Origin: Acididesulfobacillus acetoxydans | Lineage (GTDB): Bacteria > Bacillota > Desulfitobacteriia > Desulfitobacteriales > Desulfitobacteriaceae | Assembly (NCBI RefSeq): GCF_902729405.1 | Contig: NZ_LR746496.1 | Span: forward strand, 3,224,001 to 3,288,000 | DNA length: 64,000 nucleotides | Direction of reading: 5' to 3' | Shown: in pieces, positions 8,721 to 17,600 of the stretch | Numbering within the stretch: the first letter of the stretch is position 1 | Layout: each line of letters begins with the position of its first letter | The notes under the pieces: generated by a model | Databases searched by the model: none | What the model was told of the DNA's origin: nothing | Seen by the model: only the letters and a program-made list of their open reading frames with translations | Position numbers and translations under genes: made by a program

Positions 8721-8850
8721 AAAGAGAACGCGAGATACTAGCATATCCCGCGCTCCCAGTACAACGAGCCGCAGTTTAGGCGGCCTATAGGTGGACTCGG
8801 GAAGCGAAAGTAGCCTCCATTGTCAAGCTGGATGGGCTACTTTCGCTTTT
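8721..8850 (+). ncRNA. Putative antisense RNA of a type I toxin-antitoxin pair
   Basis: A stretch of about 130 bases between the TATAAT promoter and a rho-independent terminator (stem 8804-8815 with 8835-8846, then TTTT). It has no plausible reading frame. Its end overlaps the 3' end of the small toxin gene on the other strand, the arrangement known for txpA/RatA-type systems of Bacillus, where the antisense RNA pairs with the toxin mRNA. The terminator stem is also the end of the toxin transcript. Confidence 0.55.
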
Positions 8851-8935
8851 CCATTAAGTCCTTCGCGACTTTGAGTATGAACAGCACTAATGTCGCAAAG
8901 GAAATTGCAAACATTAGCGCATGATATACGCTCAT
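8837..8935 (-). CDS. Small holin-like membrane toxin (type I TA)
   Basis: A 32-residue peptide beginning MSVYHALMFAISFATLV, followed by one hydrophobic helix and a lysine-rich tail (LMEKRK). This matches the pattern of the putative holin-like toxin family (Pfam Hol_Tox), which depolarises the membrane when unrepressed. An in-frame GTG three codons upstream is an alternative start; AGAGGACAGGG lies before it. The putative antisense RNA lies tail to tail with the gene. Confidence 0.6.
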   Translation of the reverse strand: MSVYHALMFAISFATLVLFILKVAKDLMEKRK

Positions 8936-8970
8936 CGCCAGCACGCCCTGTCCTCTCAAGTTACCTTGGA

Positions 8971-9569
8971 AGATGAGGGGCACCATCCAGGGGAAAAGCC
9001 GCCCACCCTGCACCTATTTCGCTGTACTCGTCCCTATTTTACCATCTTTAGCCCTATTCTGCCAATAAAAAGCGTCCTTCTCACACTATTGCGTCGAGAA
9101 GACGCTTTCCGCGCTTCGTCAAGGACTCGTTGCTGCTCGACGAATTGAAAGTGTTCGCTGGCATGAACACGAGATTGCCGTTGCTCCACTGGACCTTCAG
9201 CTTGCAGTCACCGAGCAACGAGGCCTTACCGATCGAGCAATGAAGATTCTCGCCCATACAGCGACGAAGTAAGTATCGAAATAATAAACAGCGCAGTGCT
9301 GTACAAAAAGGCACGCTATGGGTTGATAGAACTCTCGATAGTAGTGACCGCGTCGAAAAGGGGAAAAGGTATACAACGGTAAGGAAGAGACACAGAAATT
9401 TGCCCAGAGTCGGAAGGGGAATGAGAATCAATATGACAAAATCAACAAAGCTTTGGCTTGTTATAGTGTGGTGACGCACTGTATTTGGCGGTTAGCGAAC
9501 AACTGCCAAAGTCGGCGATTTCAGTTGGATGAAGTTGCCACTTCCTGTATCTGAAGGTTACGCCATAAG
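8971..9569. other. Stretch without a supportable gene
   Basis: Apart from a minus-strand terminator no gene can be supported. Frames here are open by chance, lack ribosome sites and match no family I know. The run directly precedes a transposase that lacks its 5' part, so it is probably mobile-element debris. Confidence 0.5.
9062..9108 (-). terminator. Rho-independent terminator
   Basis: Arms AAAGCGTCCTTCTC (9069-9082) and GAGAAGACGCTTT (9096-9108) form a stem with one bulge, followed on the minus strand by a short T-run. No gene to its right on that strand is recognised. Confidence 0.55.
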
Positions 9570-10394
9570 ATGCCGAGAACTGACGGAGAAGATGATCAGA
9601 ATGTCAGTCTGTCTGTCGTCGGTGTCCCTAGAGGCCCTTGTCTGGAGGATGCACTCCTGAAAGCGGTTATCAAGTTTCAGATTCCCCAGATCTTTTATGT
9701 CGATAATGCCAAGATTTTCCGTTCCCAACACTTGAAGCGCATCGCGGCGGAACTGGGTTTTTGCGTAAAACACACCCGGGTTAGGCAGCCGCAAGGACGC
9801 GGGCGCATTGAACGCTGGTTTAGGACCGTTGCTGAAAAATTCGAGCCCCTACTTAAAGAACAAATTGAATCCGGCAAAGTAACGACCCTAGCCGAGGTGA
9901 ACACTTTCCTCACCGCTTGGATAGAGAGACGCTACCACGACCGTCGGCATTCTACGTTGAAGATGAGCCCCCGAGAGGCTTTAGTTGCGGCAAAGGCCAA
10001 GTACCTGGATAGGTCCCGGCCCGTGGATCCGGCCACACTGCAGGAAGCTTTTTTGTGGCGGGAAAAGCGTAAAGTCAATTCTCTGGGGGCCGTACAGATT
10101 TACAATAACCTGTATGAAGTGGATGAAGCTCTGCTCGGCAAGACCGTCGAGCTTCGTTTCAACCCCTACGACTTAAGGCGTATTCTCGTCTACCACGAAG
10201 GAATCTTCTGGGGTGAAGCCCACCCCTACCGGATGCAGAATTTTACGGAAAAGCGGGTCACGGAGCGCCAGACCGAGAGGCAAGTGGCCCTCGCCAACGC
10301 GATGCAGGCCATTGTACAGGAACACAAAGAGGAACTGAAAGCGCGTTGTGGCCTTTCTTTTGCCAAAGCTCTGGGGGTAAAAGAAGATGAATAA
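9570..10394 (+). pseudogene. DDE (Mu/IS481-type) transposase, 5' part missing
   Basis: The frame gives the C-terminal two thirds of an integrase-core transposase with a Mu-type C-terminal beta domain. YVDNAKIFRS holds the second catalytic aspartate and RGRIERWFRTV the glutamate; the N-terminal helix-turn-helix and the first aspartate are absent. The stop overlaps the start of an AAA ATPase remnant, the usual pair in two-gene transposition systems (transposase plus TniB/ExeA-like ATPase). Confidence 0.8.
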
Positions 10395-10450
10395 CGCCTA
10401 CTTCTCTTTTACGCGAGAGCCCTTCTCACGAGAGTTAGCTCCCAATGAGT
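10387..10450 (+). pseudogene. Stub of an ExeA/TniB-like AAA ATPase
   Basis: The first 21 residues (MNNAYFSFTREPFSREL...) match the N-terminus of ATPases that accompany such transposases. Similarity ends abruptly after about codon 21. It overlaps the transposase stop by 8 bases. Confidence 0.6.
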
Positions 10451-10592
10451 CACCCCAGCAATGCCACTCCGCCTGCATATATCCCCTACGCGCTGTTTCC
10501 CTGGCCCTTACCCCAGCGGGCTTCGCCAGTATATGTTTATCCACCACGAGCCGAGTCAACCAGGGGAGTTTCACCCCTCACCATCAATAGTT

Positions 10593-12251
10593 AGATTGCC
10601 CTGAAAAAGTAGGTTTGCAAACCGTCCCTTGACCGACCCCCTGGGATCGGAATACATCAGTATGAATCCCCGGCATTGTAGAGGGGTATTCCTTGCCATT
10701 TCCTAATTCATGGCGGCCAATCTTCTTAAATTGTAGGTCAGTATGCCAAATCCCACCCAGATGCTAACTCCGCGGTGTCCTCTGAGCAGACTCCTCCCCA
10801 GGCCATATTTACGTTTCAAGATGCTAATGGTTCCTTCTCCACCAGCACGCCATGCTTGCAGACGTCGAAACCATCTTTGCCTTTCATGGGTTTGTCGCTT
10901 CTGAGTTTTCTTGCCCTTCTTTGGGATGGATATTCGTTTTATCCCCAGTTCGGTTAAAGCTGCTTCATTCTTACCACTGCTGTAACCACGGTCAGTGGCA
11001 ACAGCGTAAGGGATCCGCCCAGTGTTTTCGATGTGGCGTCTCACGGTGCCCAAGAGCAAACTTTCATCGCTGGGGTTGCCTATATGGATTTTGTAATCCG
11101 TAACCAGACGGTCTTCATTCTCTGTGATTTCGGTCTTATAGCCAAATTCCGTCGGGCTCTTCAACTTGCCCTTCTGGATAGGCCTCGCGTCAGGATCATA
11201 GAGGCTAATTACCCGTTGCGGGATGTGTGTTTTTCCGCTGTTCACCTGAAGCGTTTGATTGACAATCTTGTCCGTGGTATGAATGAGCTTGTCCAATTTC
11301 TCGATCGTATTTTTTAGAGCTGGGCTTATTTGCTCGCCCCAAGTCTCTTCAACTTTATCCATTATCCGATGGGCATCGGAAATCGTCTCAATCGCTTTAT
11401 CCACAAGCTTATCCGTGATGTTGCGAACCTCCTGTACCGCCTCATGGCTTCGCCGTTTCAAGGTCTTGCCGATTTCCAGTATCCGTTTTTTCGTTGAACG
11501 AAAACGATTCCTCATCTTAGGAACTGTGCCACTCACTTGATCGCAAAGGCGGTTCGCCTGTCGGGTTATGGTTTTTACTGCATCCGCCAGCAGATGGGCA
11601 TCCGTTGGGTAGTGAACATTGGATTCGGTTACTGTAGTGTCCGTACGCAGCCGCCGGTTCCGTGTCATCTGTTCCTGACTCGCCTTAGTAACAAGTTTTT
11701 TGTTCAGATCCTCAATGATTTCGTCCCCGTATTTCTGGCTCAGCTTGATCAATGTCGTACTGTGCGGCACTAAGGCATCGAGATCAACGCGGCAGAACCG
11801 CCGCCATTTGATACTGTCACTGACTTCGCTAACAAGTGTTTCATAGCCAAATCCATAACAGAATTTGAGAAACATTAGACGGAGATAAGTTTCCACCGGA
11901 ACAGTTGGTCGGCCAATACGAATATTCCAGTGAGAGAGAAAGGGCTCCATAAATCGCTCATCATCCAAGAGACGATCAACCGTCTTGAGTTCTGGGCTTA
12001 GTTCCAGCACTTCCTTCGGCAAAATGGAGTCCCAAATTGTAAGCTGTTCGTTGCGAAGTCGTAACATTTTTTGCCCCCCAAAAAAGGATTTTCATGTCCC
12101 TTTGGAGAACCACAGGAACGAGGAATTCTCTAAAGGGTGGTTGTGGAGTTTCGTTGTTTGGTCACTTCTAAATTTCCACAAAATCCTAGTGAATTCCTTT
12201 TTGTTTCGAGGGATTTTTGCACAGAGTTTGCTTAGTTTTTCAGGGCAATCT
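10593..12251. mobile_element. Insertion sequence, IS1182/ISNCY-like
   Basis: About 1.66 kb bounded by perfect 16-base inverted repeats AGATTGCCCTGAAAAA (10593-10608; reverse complement at 12236-12251). It holds one transposase gene. No direct target duplication could be recognised. The right end abuts a C_GCAxxG-type gene stub, which it appears to have entered. Confidence 0.85.
10703..12067 (-). CDS. DDE transposase with DUF772 N-terminal domain
   Basis: 454 residues. The N-terminal part (MFLKFCYGFGYETLVSEVSD) is the DUF772 domain of IS1182/IS5-like and ISNCY transposases. Catalytic candidates are TDTTVTESN (D), YAVATDRGYSS (D) and GGEGTISILKRKYG (E). The middle (about 170-290) is a long charged helical insert. 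GGGGGGC lies 5 bases before the ATG. The gene is uninterrupted and both ends of the element are present, so it may be active. Confidence 0.85.
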   Translation of the reverse strand: MLRLRNEQLTIWDSILPKEVLELSPELKTVDRLLDDERFMEPFLSHWNIRIGRPTVPVETYLRLMFLKFCYGFGYETLVSEVSDSIKWRRFCRVDLDALVPHSTTLIKLSQKYGDEIIEDLNKKLVTKASQEQMTRNRRLRTDTTVTESNVHYPTDAHLLADAVKTITRQANRLCDQVSGTVPKMRNRFRSTKKRILEIGKTLKRRSHEAVQEVRNITDKLVDKAIETISDAHRIMDKVEETWGEQISPALKNTIEKLDKLIHTTDKIVNQTLQVNSGKTHIPQRVISLYDPDARPIQKGKLKSPTEFGYKTEITENEDRLVTDYKIHIGNPSDESLLLGTVRRHIENTGRIPYAVATDRGYSSGKNEAALTELGIKRISIPKKGKKTQKRQTHERQRWFRRLQAWRAGGEGTISILKRKYGLGRSLLRGHRGVSIWVGFGILTYNLRRLAAMN

Positions 12252-12434
12252 ATTTAGATATTTTAGCGTGAACATAATAGCCTTCTTTGTTATCTCTTCA
12301 CATAAATGTGGTGGATTTTCTGGCTTAAACCCTTCAGGTCTTAGCTCTCTGCAATTCAAACTTCCAAACTCGTCTTCGAATCCTTTTGCAAAATCATTGC
12401 AGGTATTTACTATATCCTCACGTTCGACATGTCG
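12252..12434 (-). pseudogene. C-terminal stub resembling C_GCAxxG_C_C redox family
   Basis: A frame of about 60 codons reads REDIVNTCNDFAKGFEDEFG, then SLNCRELRPEG and PPHLCEEITKKAI, like the C-terminal half of the C_GCAxxG_C_C family. It is out of frame with, and directly joined to, the DJ-1/PfpI stub upstream. The IS inverted repeat cuts its last codons. Confidence 0.45.
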
Positions 12435-12646
12435 AAGCTGGGATTATCCGCAAAACTAAAATAAGGCATAATCTGAAGTCCATTTCTTGTATTAATAATT
12501 TCCTTTGTTTGGGCAATTGTTCTCACTTCAAAGGGTTTGATATCAGTCCCAGGGTAAGTTGTTAAAGAAAATACTTCAAAAGGCCCAGCGAAATCCAACA
12601 CCTCAACCTCGTTGAAAAGTAATATCCCGACTTTCCTCTGTTGCAT
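12433..12646 (-). pseudogene. N-terminal stub of a DJ-1/PfpI family protein
   Basis: MQQRKVGILLFNEVEVLDFA and GPFEVFSLT are typical of DJ-1/PfpI-type glutamine-amidotransferase-like proteins. The frame runs about 70 codons and ends where the conserved LVIPGG strand should follow. It has a good ribosome site (GAGAGGGGGA). The rest of the gene is missing at the junction near 12433. Confidence 0.7.
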
Positions 12647-12710
12647 GCTTATCCCCCTCTCTCAATCACACCAAAGAGCGAGTTTCTTTAACCCACCACT
12701 CCACCGCTCT

Positions 12711-12757
12711 CCGGGTAGAACGGCCACCTCCGGCGACTCCACTCCCACTGCAAATCC
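12711..12757. repeat. Intergenic repeat, copy 1
   Basis: About 47 bases starting CCGGGTAGAACGGCCACCTC, roughly three quarters identical to 13416-13461 in the same orientation. It is non-coding and of unknown nature. Confidence 0.4.
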
Positions 12758-12899
12758 CCCGCACCGGTGTCTTCGGTACTTGACTGCCGAGTGGGATTTA
12801 TCGGGGCGGCTTCTTGAACTTAGCAAGGCCCAACCAGCGGGTGATTTAGTATAAGCCGGAATACGGCCGGTATTGGGTTACGGGAGAATAAGAATTAGC

Positions 12900-13331
12900 T
12901 TAGCTTCTATTCGATTCGCAGAATCCCTCAATTTTCTTAAATAGATATGGCTGAATTAAAGGGTATGTTAAACTTTCAGGTATGTTATCAAATAGCCTAA
13001 TTTCAGTTATTTCATAATCCGGTAATTCTCCAAGGGATTTTACATCAGCATAGAACAACTTTCCAAAGGTCACTGCTTCTCCTGTGTTAACTGAATAAAA
13101 CGATACTGGGACAATACTGAAGTCCTCGGCTCCAGTTTCTTCAATTAATTCTCTTGACGCAGTAATATTTATATTTTCATTTTCTTCCCTATGTCCACCT
13201 GGGATTTCCCACGTACTTCTATTTTTATGCCTTACAAATATCCATTTTCCTTCATATCTCGCCATGATAACCGCGAATAGAAGTTGGCTATCATCTACTG
13301 TATTTAGCTCATAAAAATTCACCTTTAGCAT
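12900..13331 (-). CDS. NUDIX hydrolase
   Basis: 143 residues. The Nudix box is complete: GGHREENENINITASRELIE then ETGA, fitting GX5EX7REUXEEXGU. The substrate is a nucleoside diphosphate derivative of unknown identity. The ATG at 13329-13331 is preferred because GAGGGA lies 9 bases upstream; the ATG 9 bases earlier is too close to it. Lower GC than neighbours suggests a separate origin. Confidence 0.85.
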   Translation of the reverse strand: MLKVNFYELNTVDDSQLLFAVIMARYEGKWIFVRHKNRSTWEIPGGHREENENINITASRELIEETGAEDFSIVPVSFYSVNTGEAVTFGKLFYADVKSLGELPDYEITEIRLFDNIPESLTYPLIQPYLFKKIEGFCESNRS

Positions 13332-13415
13332 AGTACCCATTCCCTCACTCTTTTAATTAGCTTAATGTGTAACAAAGAACCCCACCCCACGCCCGCCGCA
13401 ATTTCGCCACCAGTT

Positions 13416-13461
13416 CCGGGTGGAAGGGCCACCTCCAGTGACCGCACCCCCATGCCAATTT
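13416..13461. repeat. Intergenic repeat, copy 2
   Basis: Starts CCGGGTGGAAGGGCCACCTC and parallels 12711-12757. The two copies flank the NUDIX gene. Confidence 0.4.
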
Positions 13462-13663
13462 CCTGCTCACGCCCCCAACGTTTCAGGGAAAAACAGTCAC
13501 TCGCTCTTTCAAGCCTACGCTCACTCCCGCGTCAACGGAGGCGAGGAATCGGGCTCATCACCTAGCAAGCTAAACAAACTAATTCCCCTCTATGCTACGT
13601 CGGAATTTCAGCTGGTACGCAATGCCTCACGACAGAGTTACTAGGTCACATGACATAGAGTGG

Positions 13664-14176
13664 CTATCTCGTTGGCTCTTGTGATGACATTGACTCCCAA
13701 TCACTCCGGAGCATCGAATAATGCAATTGATCGTATCTTCTCCCTCTAATCCAAAAATGTTCACGAAGCCGGCCATCAAGCGTAAATCCATTCCTCTCCA
13801 ACAGCCTGGTTGAAGGCTCGTTGTTCGAAGCCGTGGTAGCATAAATCTTGTTTAGGTGATTCTCTTGCCCAAATACTCTCTCCAATAACAATCCCCTCAT
13901 ATTCTGACCTATCCCCTTGCCCCGCAGTTGGGCTGGTATGTAATATCCAAATTCGGCACTGTGGTTTCTTGGGTTAAAATCGAAAAGGGTGGTTCGTCCC
14001 AGTGGTCTACTTGGTGCTTGCTCCATTACCATTACAAAGATTTGCCGAACTTCCTGAGCAATGTCTTGCTTTAACTTTCCGATAAATTTGGACTCGCCTG
14101 GCAAAGCCTGCACGGGGCGGCATGTATATAGATCATAGTTTTGCTCATCTGACCTCCATTCATAAAGAACATGCAT
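13664..14176 (-). CDS. GNAT family N-acetyltransferase (RimJ/RimL-like)
   Basis: 170 residues. The acetyl-CoA loop is QLRGKGIGQNMRG in the centre, followed by NKIYATTASNNEPSTRLLER and the aromatic tail motif NGFTLDGRLREHFW typical of RimL-type acetyltransferases acting on protein N-termini or small molecules. Monocistronic on the minus strand. Confidence 0.8.
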   Translation of the reverse strand: MHVLYEWRSDEQNYDLYTCRPVQALPGESKFIGKLKQDIAQEVRQIFVMVMEQAPSRPLGRTTLFDFNPRNHSAEFGYYIPAQLRGKGIGQNMRGLLLERVFGQENHLNKIYATTASNNEPSTRLLERNGFTLDGRLREHFWIRGRRYDQLHYSMLRSDWESMSSQEPTR

Positions 14177-14269
14177 CTGACCACTGGATAATGGAAAAAG
14201 TCCACTTTTTCACCTGCCAAAATGACATTCAGATAGATTATACTTCGAAATCTCGAAATCAGATAGAGC

Positions 14270-14812
14270 CTATAAAGAAGTGATAATGCCAGTTGTATTT
14301 TTCAGTTCCCGATATTCTTCGTTAAATCTTTTACGTATGCCGCTACCATAAGTAATGCTATAGGTAAACAACAAACTGTCATAAATAATTTTTCCTTCAA
14401 AGGGCAGAAGAACCGTTTTCGAATATTTAGGCAAGACAAACGCAGGAAATATCTCCTCAATAGGACTGGCAATACCGATTACGCCATAAAGATTGTCGTT
14501 GCCCATGAAAACTGTAAACTTTTTCAGGTGTTTGTAAATCAAGAAATCGCCAACGATCCTCCCGCGCCAACTGGCAACCAGCGACAATTCTCGCTCAGAC
14601 AAGCCCAATGGATTATCAGCGACTATCTGGTTAATAACCTCATCACTTTCCCAAAGCTTATCCCGGACCGGCATAATCTCGGTGGGATCGACATCTAAAG
14701 CGCCTGACGCTTTTTTCAGCCCGGGTACCAAATGGTATCTCTCATTGGTGAAATCAATCAGTTTAAAGAAAATTTTATAGAACAAGGCCACATCTTCCTG
14801 AGGCAGTTGCAT
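14270..14812 (-). CDS. Conserved hypothetical protein
   Basis: About 180 residues, no signal peptide or membrane helix. It resembles a Firmicute protein family seen as a stand-alone gene, with a conserved centre (ELSLVASWRGRIVGDFLIYK) and C-terminus (IIYDSLLFTYSITYGSGIRK). Function unknown. The second ATG (14810-14812) has AGGAG ten bases upstream; the first ATG directly abuts that site. Confidence 0.65.
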   Translation of the reverse strand: MQLPQEDVALFYKIFFKLIDFTNERYHLVPGLKKASGALDVDPTEIMPVRDKLWESDEVINQIVADNPLGLSERELSLVASWRGRIVGDFLIYKHLKKFTVFMGNDNLYGVIGIASPIEEIFPAFVLPKYSKTVLLPFEGKIIYDSLLFTYSITYGSGIRKRFNEEYRELKNTTGIITSL

Positions 14813-14970
14813 TGCGAACATCTCCTACTCTTCGGTAAGTTCGGGATAACCCATCTTGATCAACACTATAACAAAAGAAGGTGCGCCCTGAAAGGAGGCG
14901 CCGGACAATACATAAGACTAAATGCAGTCTGTAGACTGCCATCCCAAAAATGGTCGCATCCCGCCGGTCG

Positions 14971-16332
14971 CTACGAAGGCCCCACTTTGCCCGAATCAGG
15001 CCGATAGATCACATGCTCCATGATCATAGCCGCCACCACCCCGACCACAAAACCGTTGCCGATAATCGGCCTCAGCAAAGCCGGGAAAGAATTTACCACC
15101 TGGACCGGCAAGAACGAGATAACCACGCAGAGCAAGGCCGGCATACCCATAACCAAACCGCTCTCAAACGAAAAATCCTCCGCGGAATGAAAGGCCATTT
15201 GCAAGGCGGCCGCCATCTGGGACGTCATGAGGTAAATCAAGATGCCGCCGATGACGACAGAGGGGATATAGCCCGTGAAACTGATCGCCCGGGGCAGGAA
15301 CGCCAAGGCCACCAGGCCCAGACCCGCCGGCAGCAGAGTAAAGCGGGAGGCCACTCCGGTCGCAATGATCACCCCGGCGCTCACCGAAAAGTTGACCGAA
15401 CCCACCACACCGAAGAGGCCGGACACGAAATTGACCAAACCGGTCACCGTTACTCCCCTGGTAATCCGCCCCTGCATATCCGTCGCCTGCAGCATCTCAT
15501 TGATCGATTGAATCGATCCCACATCATTGACGGCTACCGCCAAAAAACAAATCAGGAAAGCAATCAGCACCCCCGGATCGAAGCTGGGATGCAAAGTGAA
15601 GCCCTGGAAAAAGCCGGCCACGAGATTCAACCCTGAGACGGCTGACCCATGGTACCGGGGGAAAAACAGCGCATAGAAAACACTGCCCCCGATAACCGCC
15701 CACACGATGAGCGTCGCCTTCCAGAGACCCCTCAAATAGCGGCCGGCGACAAATATAATCAATACAAAAACCAGACCGAAAAGCAAGTTGGCTGTCGGTG
15801 ACCCCTTCCCATCCTCCGCCAGGAGCAAATGCAACATCGTCGGACCCAGGGAGATGGCGATCAACTGCAGAATGGCGGCAACAACCCGAGGCGTGAACAA
15901 ACGCCGCAGGTGGCCGAAAAGGCCGGTTGCGCTCAACAGCGCCAGCAGCAAACCGCCAACTGCAATGCCTGTGTAAACCGAACTGACACTGCTGCCCTGA
16001 CTGGCCGCAATGCCCACCATCAAGACTGTGGCCGGTCCGATCAGGACGGGAAGCCTATGGCCCCAGAGAACCTGAGCCAGCAGTGAAAGCCCCACCAGAA
16101 AAAAGAGTTTTTGCAGGTATGTTATCTGAACCAGCGGGTCCTTAAACTGCAGGGAGGCCACCACTTTACCGACGATCAAGGTCATCGGCACGATGATTGC
16201 CAGCCATTGTAACCCAAAGAGCAGGAGACGCGGCCAAGGGGGCCGATCATTTACCCCGTATTTAAACTCCAACTTATCAATCCCCTTATCTTCACAATGC
16301 TCTGAGTACTCCTCCGGGCACACCGCAGACAA
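14971..16332 (-). CDS. NCS2 family uracil/xanthine permease
   Basis: 453 residues with about 12-14 hydrophobic segments. Family signs are PVLIGPATVLMVGIA (helix 3), AVAVNDVGSIQSINEML (the loop with conserved polar residues) and GLVNFVSGLFGVVGSVNFS. It imports nucleobases by cation symport. No purine riboswitch was recognisable upstream. Monocistronic. Confidence 0.88.
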   Translation of the reverse strand: MSAVCPEEYSEHCEDKGIDKLEFKYGVNDRPPWPRLLLFGLQWLAIIVPMTLIVGKVVASLQFKDPLVQITYLQKLFFLVGLSLLAQVLWGHRLPVLIGPATVLMVGIAASQGSSVSSVYTGIAVGGLLLALLSATGLFGHLRRLFTPRVVAAILQLIAISLGPTMLHLLLAEDGKGSPTANLLFGLVFVLIIFVAGRYLRGLWKATLIVWAVIGGSVFYALFFPRYHGSAVSGLNLVAGFFQGFTLHPSFDPGVLIAFLICFLAVAVNDVGSIQSINEMLQATDMQGRITRGVTVTGLVNFVSGLFGVVGSVNFSVSAGVIIATGVASRFTLLPAGLGLVALAFLPRAISFTGYIPSVVIGGILIYLMTSQMAAALQMAFHSAEDFSFESGLVMGMPALLCVVISFLPVQVVNSFPALLRPIIGNGFVVGVVAAMIMEHVIYRPDSGKVGPS

Positions 16333-16933
16333 TAAAGAAAAGAGCGTGAACTATCCGCTCACCAAGCGTTCATACGACCATTCTCGTTTAGAGGGCAAGG
16401 CAAGACGGATTCCCGCAAAGAAGAATCCGTCTTTGCCACCTTGCACCTGAGAAGAGCCAACACTTGAGCGGGGAAAAGGGAAACCTTCCGGTCGCCGCCG
16501 AGCGCCGGATTTGGCCCCTGCAGCCAGCCGTCCGCAGCGACCGTGGCATTCCCCGTAATCAGAACCTTGCTCCGGTGTGACGCGGCAAAGCTCAGCACGA
16601 GCTTTGCTGCGTCACCTCCCTCTTTTTCCGATCTCTACTGTTTCCGCTCCCTACCGTTATTCCTGTCGGACAAGCCAATTATAGCCTATGAGCAAGCCAT
16701 CTACAATCCCGGACAGGGACCTTACGATGATTCCGGCCATTAGAAAATTCGACTAGAGTTGATAGTTGAATGAGTTGGATTTCTGCTCCCTTTCTCCGGA
16801 CACCTTTTCTAAAAGCACAAATCCACTCATGTCAGAGCCGCAGGCTCCCCACCAAACACCTCCTAACCTTCTTGACCCAATTCCATCCCTAAGAGCACAG
16901 ATGGTATCCATACACCTTCTTTCCGCCAATTTG
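16333..16933. other. Intergenic stretch with a strong hairpin
   Basis: No gene seen. At 16406-16438 AAGACGGATTC and its complement form an 11-base-pair hairpin between the permease and the lactate dehydrogenase stub. It lacks a clear T-run and could be an mRNA leader element of the permease. The rest is featureless. Confidence 0.4.
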
Positions 16934-17539
16934 TCAACTATGATCTGTTTTCTCCATGGTTTTCTCCACGGCTTCTTTCAATGCCGCCGCGGATTTTAGG
17001 AACATTCCCTGTTCAAACGGGCTCATGCTGACTTGAAGCCTACGGTTAATCCCCTCTTTACCCAGCACAGAAGGCACACTGAGCGCGGTGCCCAAGTCAC
17101 CATATTGATCATTTAGGTGCCCCGAAACGGTCAGGACTCTTTGTTCGTCCAGCAAGATAGATTGAAGAATATGTGCACTGCTTAACCCAATGCCGTAATA
17201 AGTGGCCCCTTTCCGGTTTATGATCTCATAAGCTGCCCTGCGCACTTCCGCAGTCACTTCTTCCTGCCAATTCTCAGTGCAGGCACCCGCACAATGGCTG
17301 CACATTAAGCCTAATGGGCTTCCCGCAATACTGGCCGAAGTGAAAAGAGGCACTTCCGAATCTCCATGCTCGCCCACAACATAAGCGTGAACACTCGTCG
17401 CGCTGATTCCACAGCGCCGGCTGAGCAAGTAGCGAAAACGCGCCGTATCCAGCACGGTTCCTGACCCAATCACCCGTTGCGGTGGAAACTGACCGTGCCG
17501 GACGGCAAGCGTAGTCAGCACGTCGACAGGATTGGTTAC
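16934..17539 (-). pseudogene. ldh: L-lactate dehydrogenase, 3' part (split by IS)
   Basis: C-terminal half of an NAD-dependent L-lactate dehydrogenase: VTNPVDVLTTLAV, VIGSGTVLDTARFRYLL and YVVGEHGDSEVPLF with the catalytic histidine. Joining it across the element to 18940 gives an uninterrupted frame (...ILFMTVAA-VTNPVDVL...), so the only visible damage is the insertion. Confidence 0.9.
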
Positions 17540-17600
17540 ATTCAACTACCCCTGACTAAAGTCAGAGGATTGCGGCTTTCCTCCACCGGGTCCGGCCCAG
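17540..17600 (-). ncRNA. Right-end hairpin, putative omega (re)RNA scaffold end
   Basis: TnpB proteins use an RNA read from the 3' end of tnpB through the right end, with the guide taken from flanking DNA. Here the end holds a 9-bp stem (17549-17568) and is followed on the minus strand by GTAACCAATCCTGTCGACG of ldh, which would be the guide. Inferred from the family; no RNA evidence. Confidence 0.4.

Noticed and set aside
9081-9479. 132-codon minus-strand frame
   Set aside because: Low-complexity hydrophobic composition, no ribosome site and no known family; only its downstream terminator is convincing.
16333-16480. Possible purine riboswitch before the NCS2 permease
   Set aside because: A strong hairpin exists, but the conserved purine-aptamer core bases were not found.
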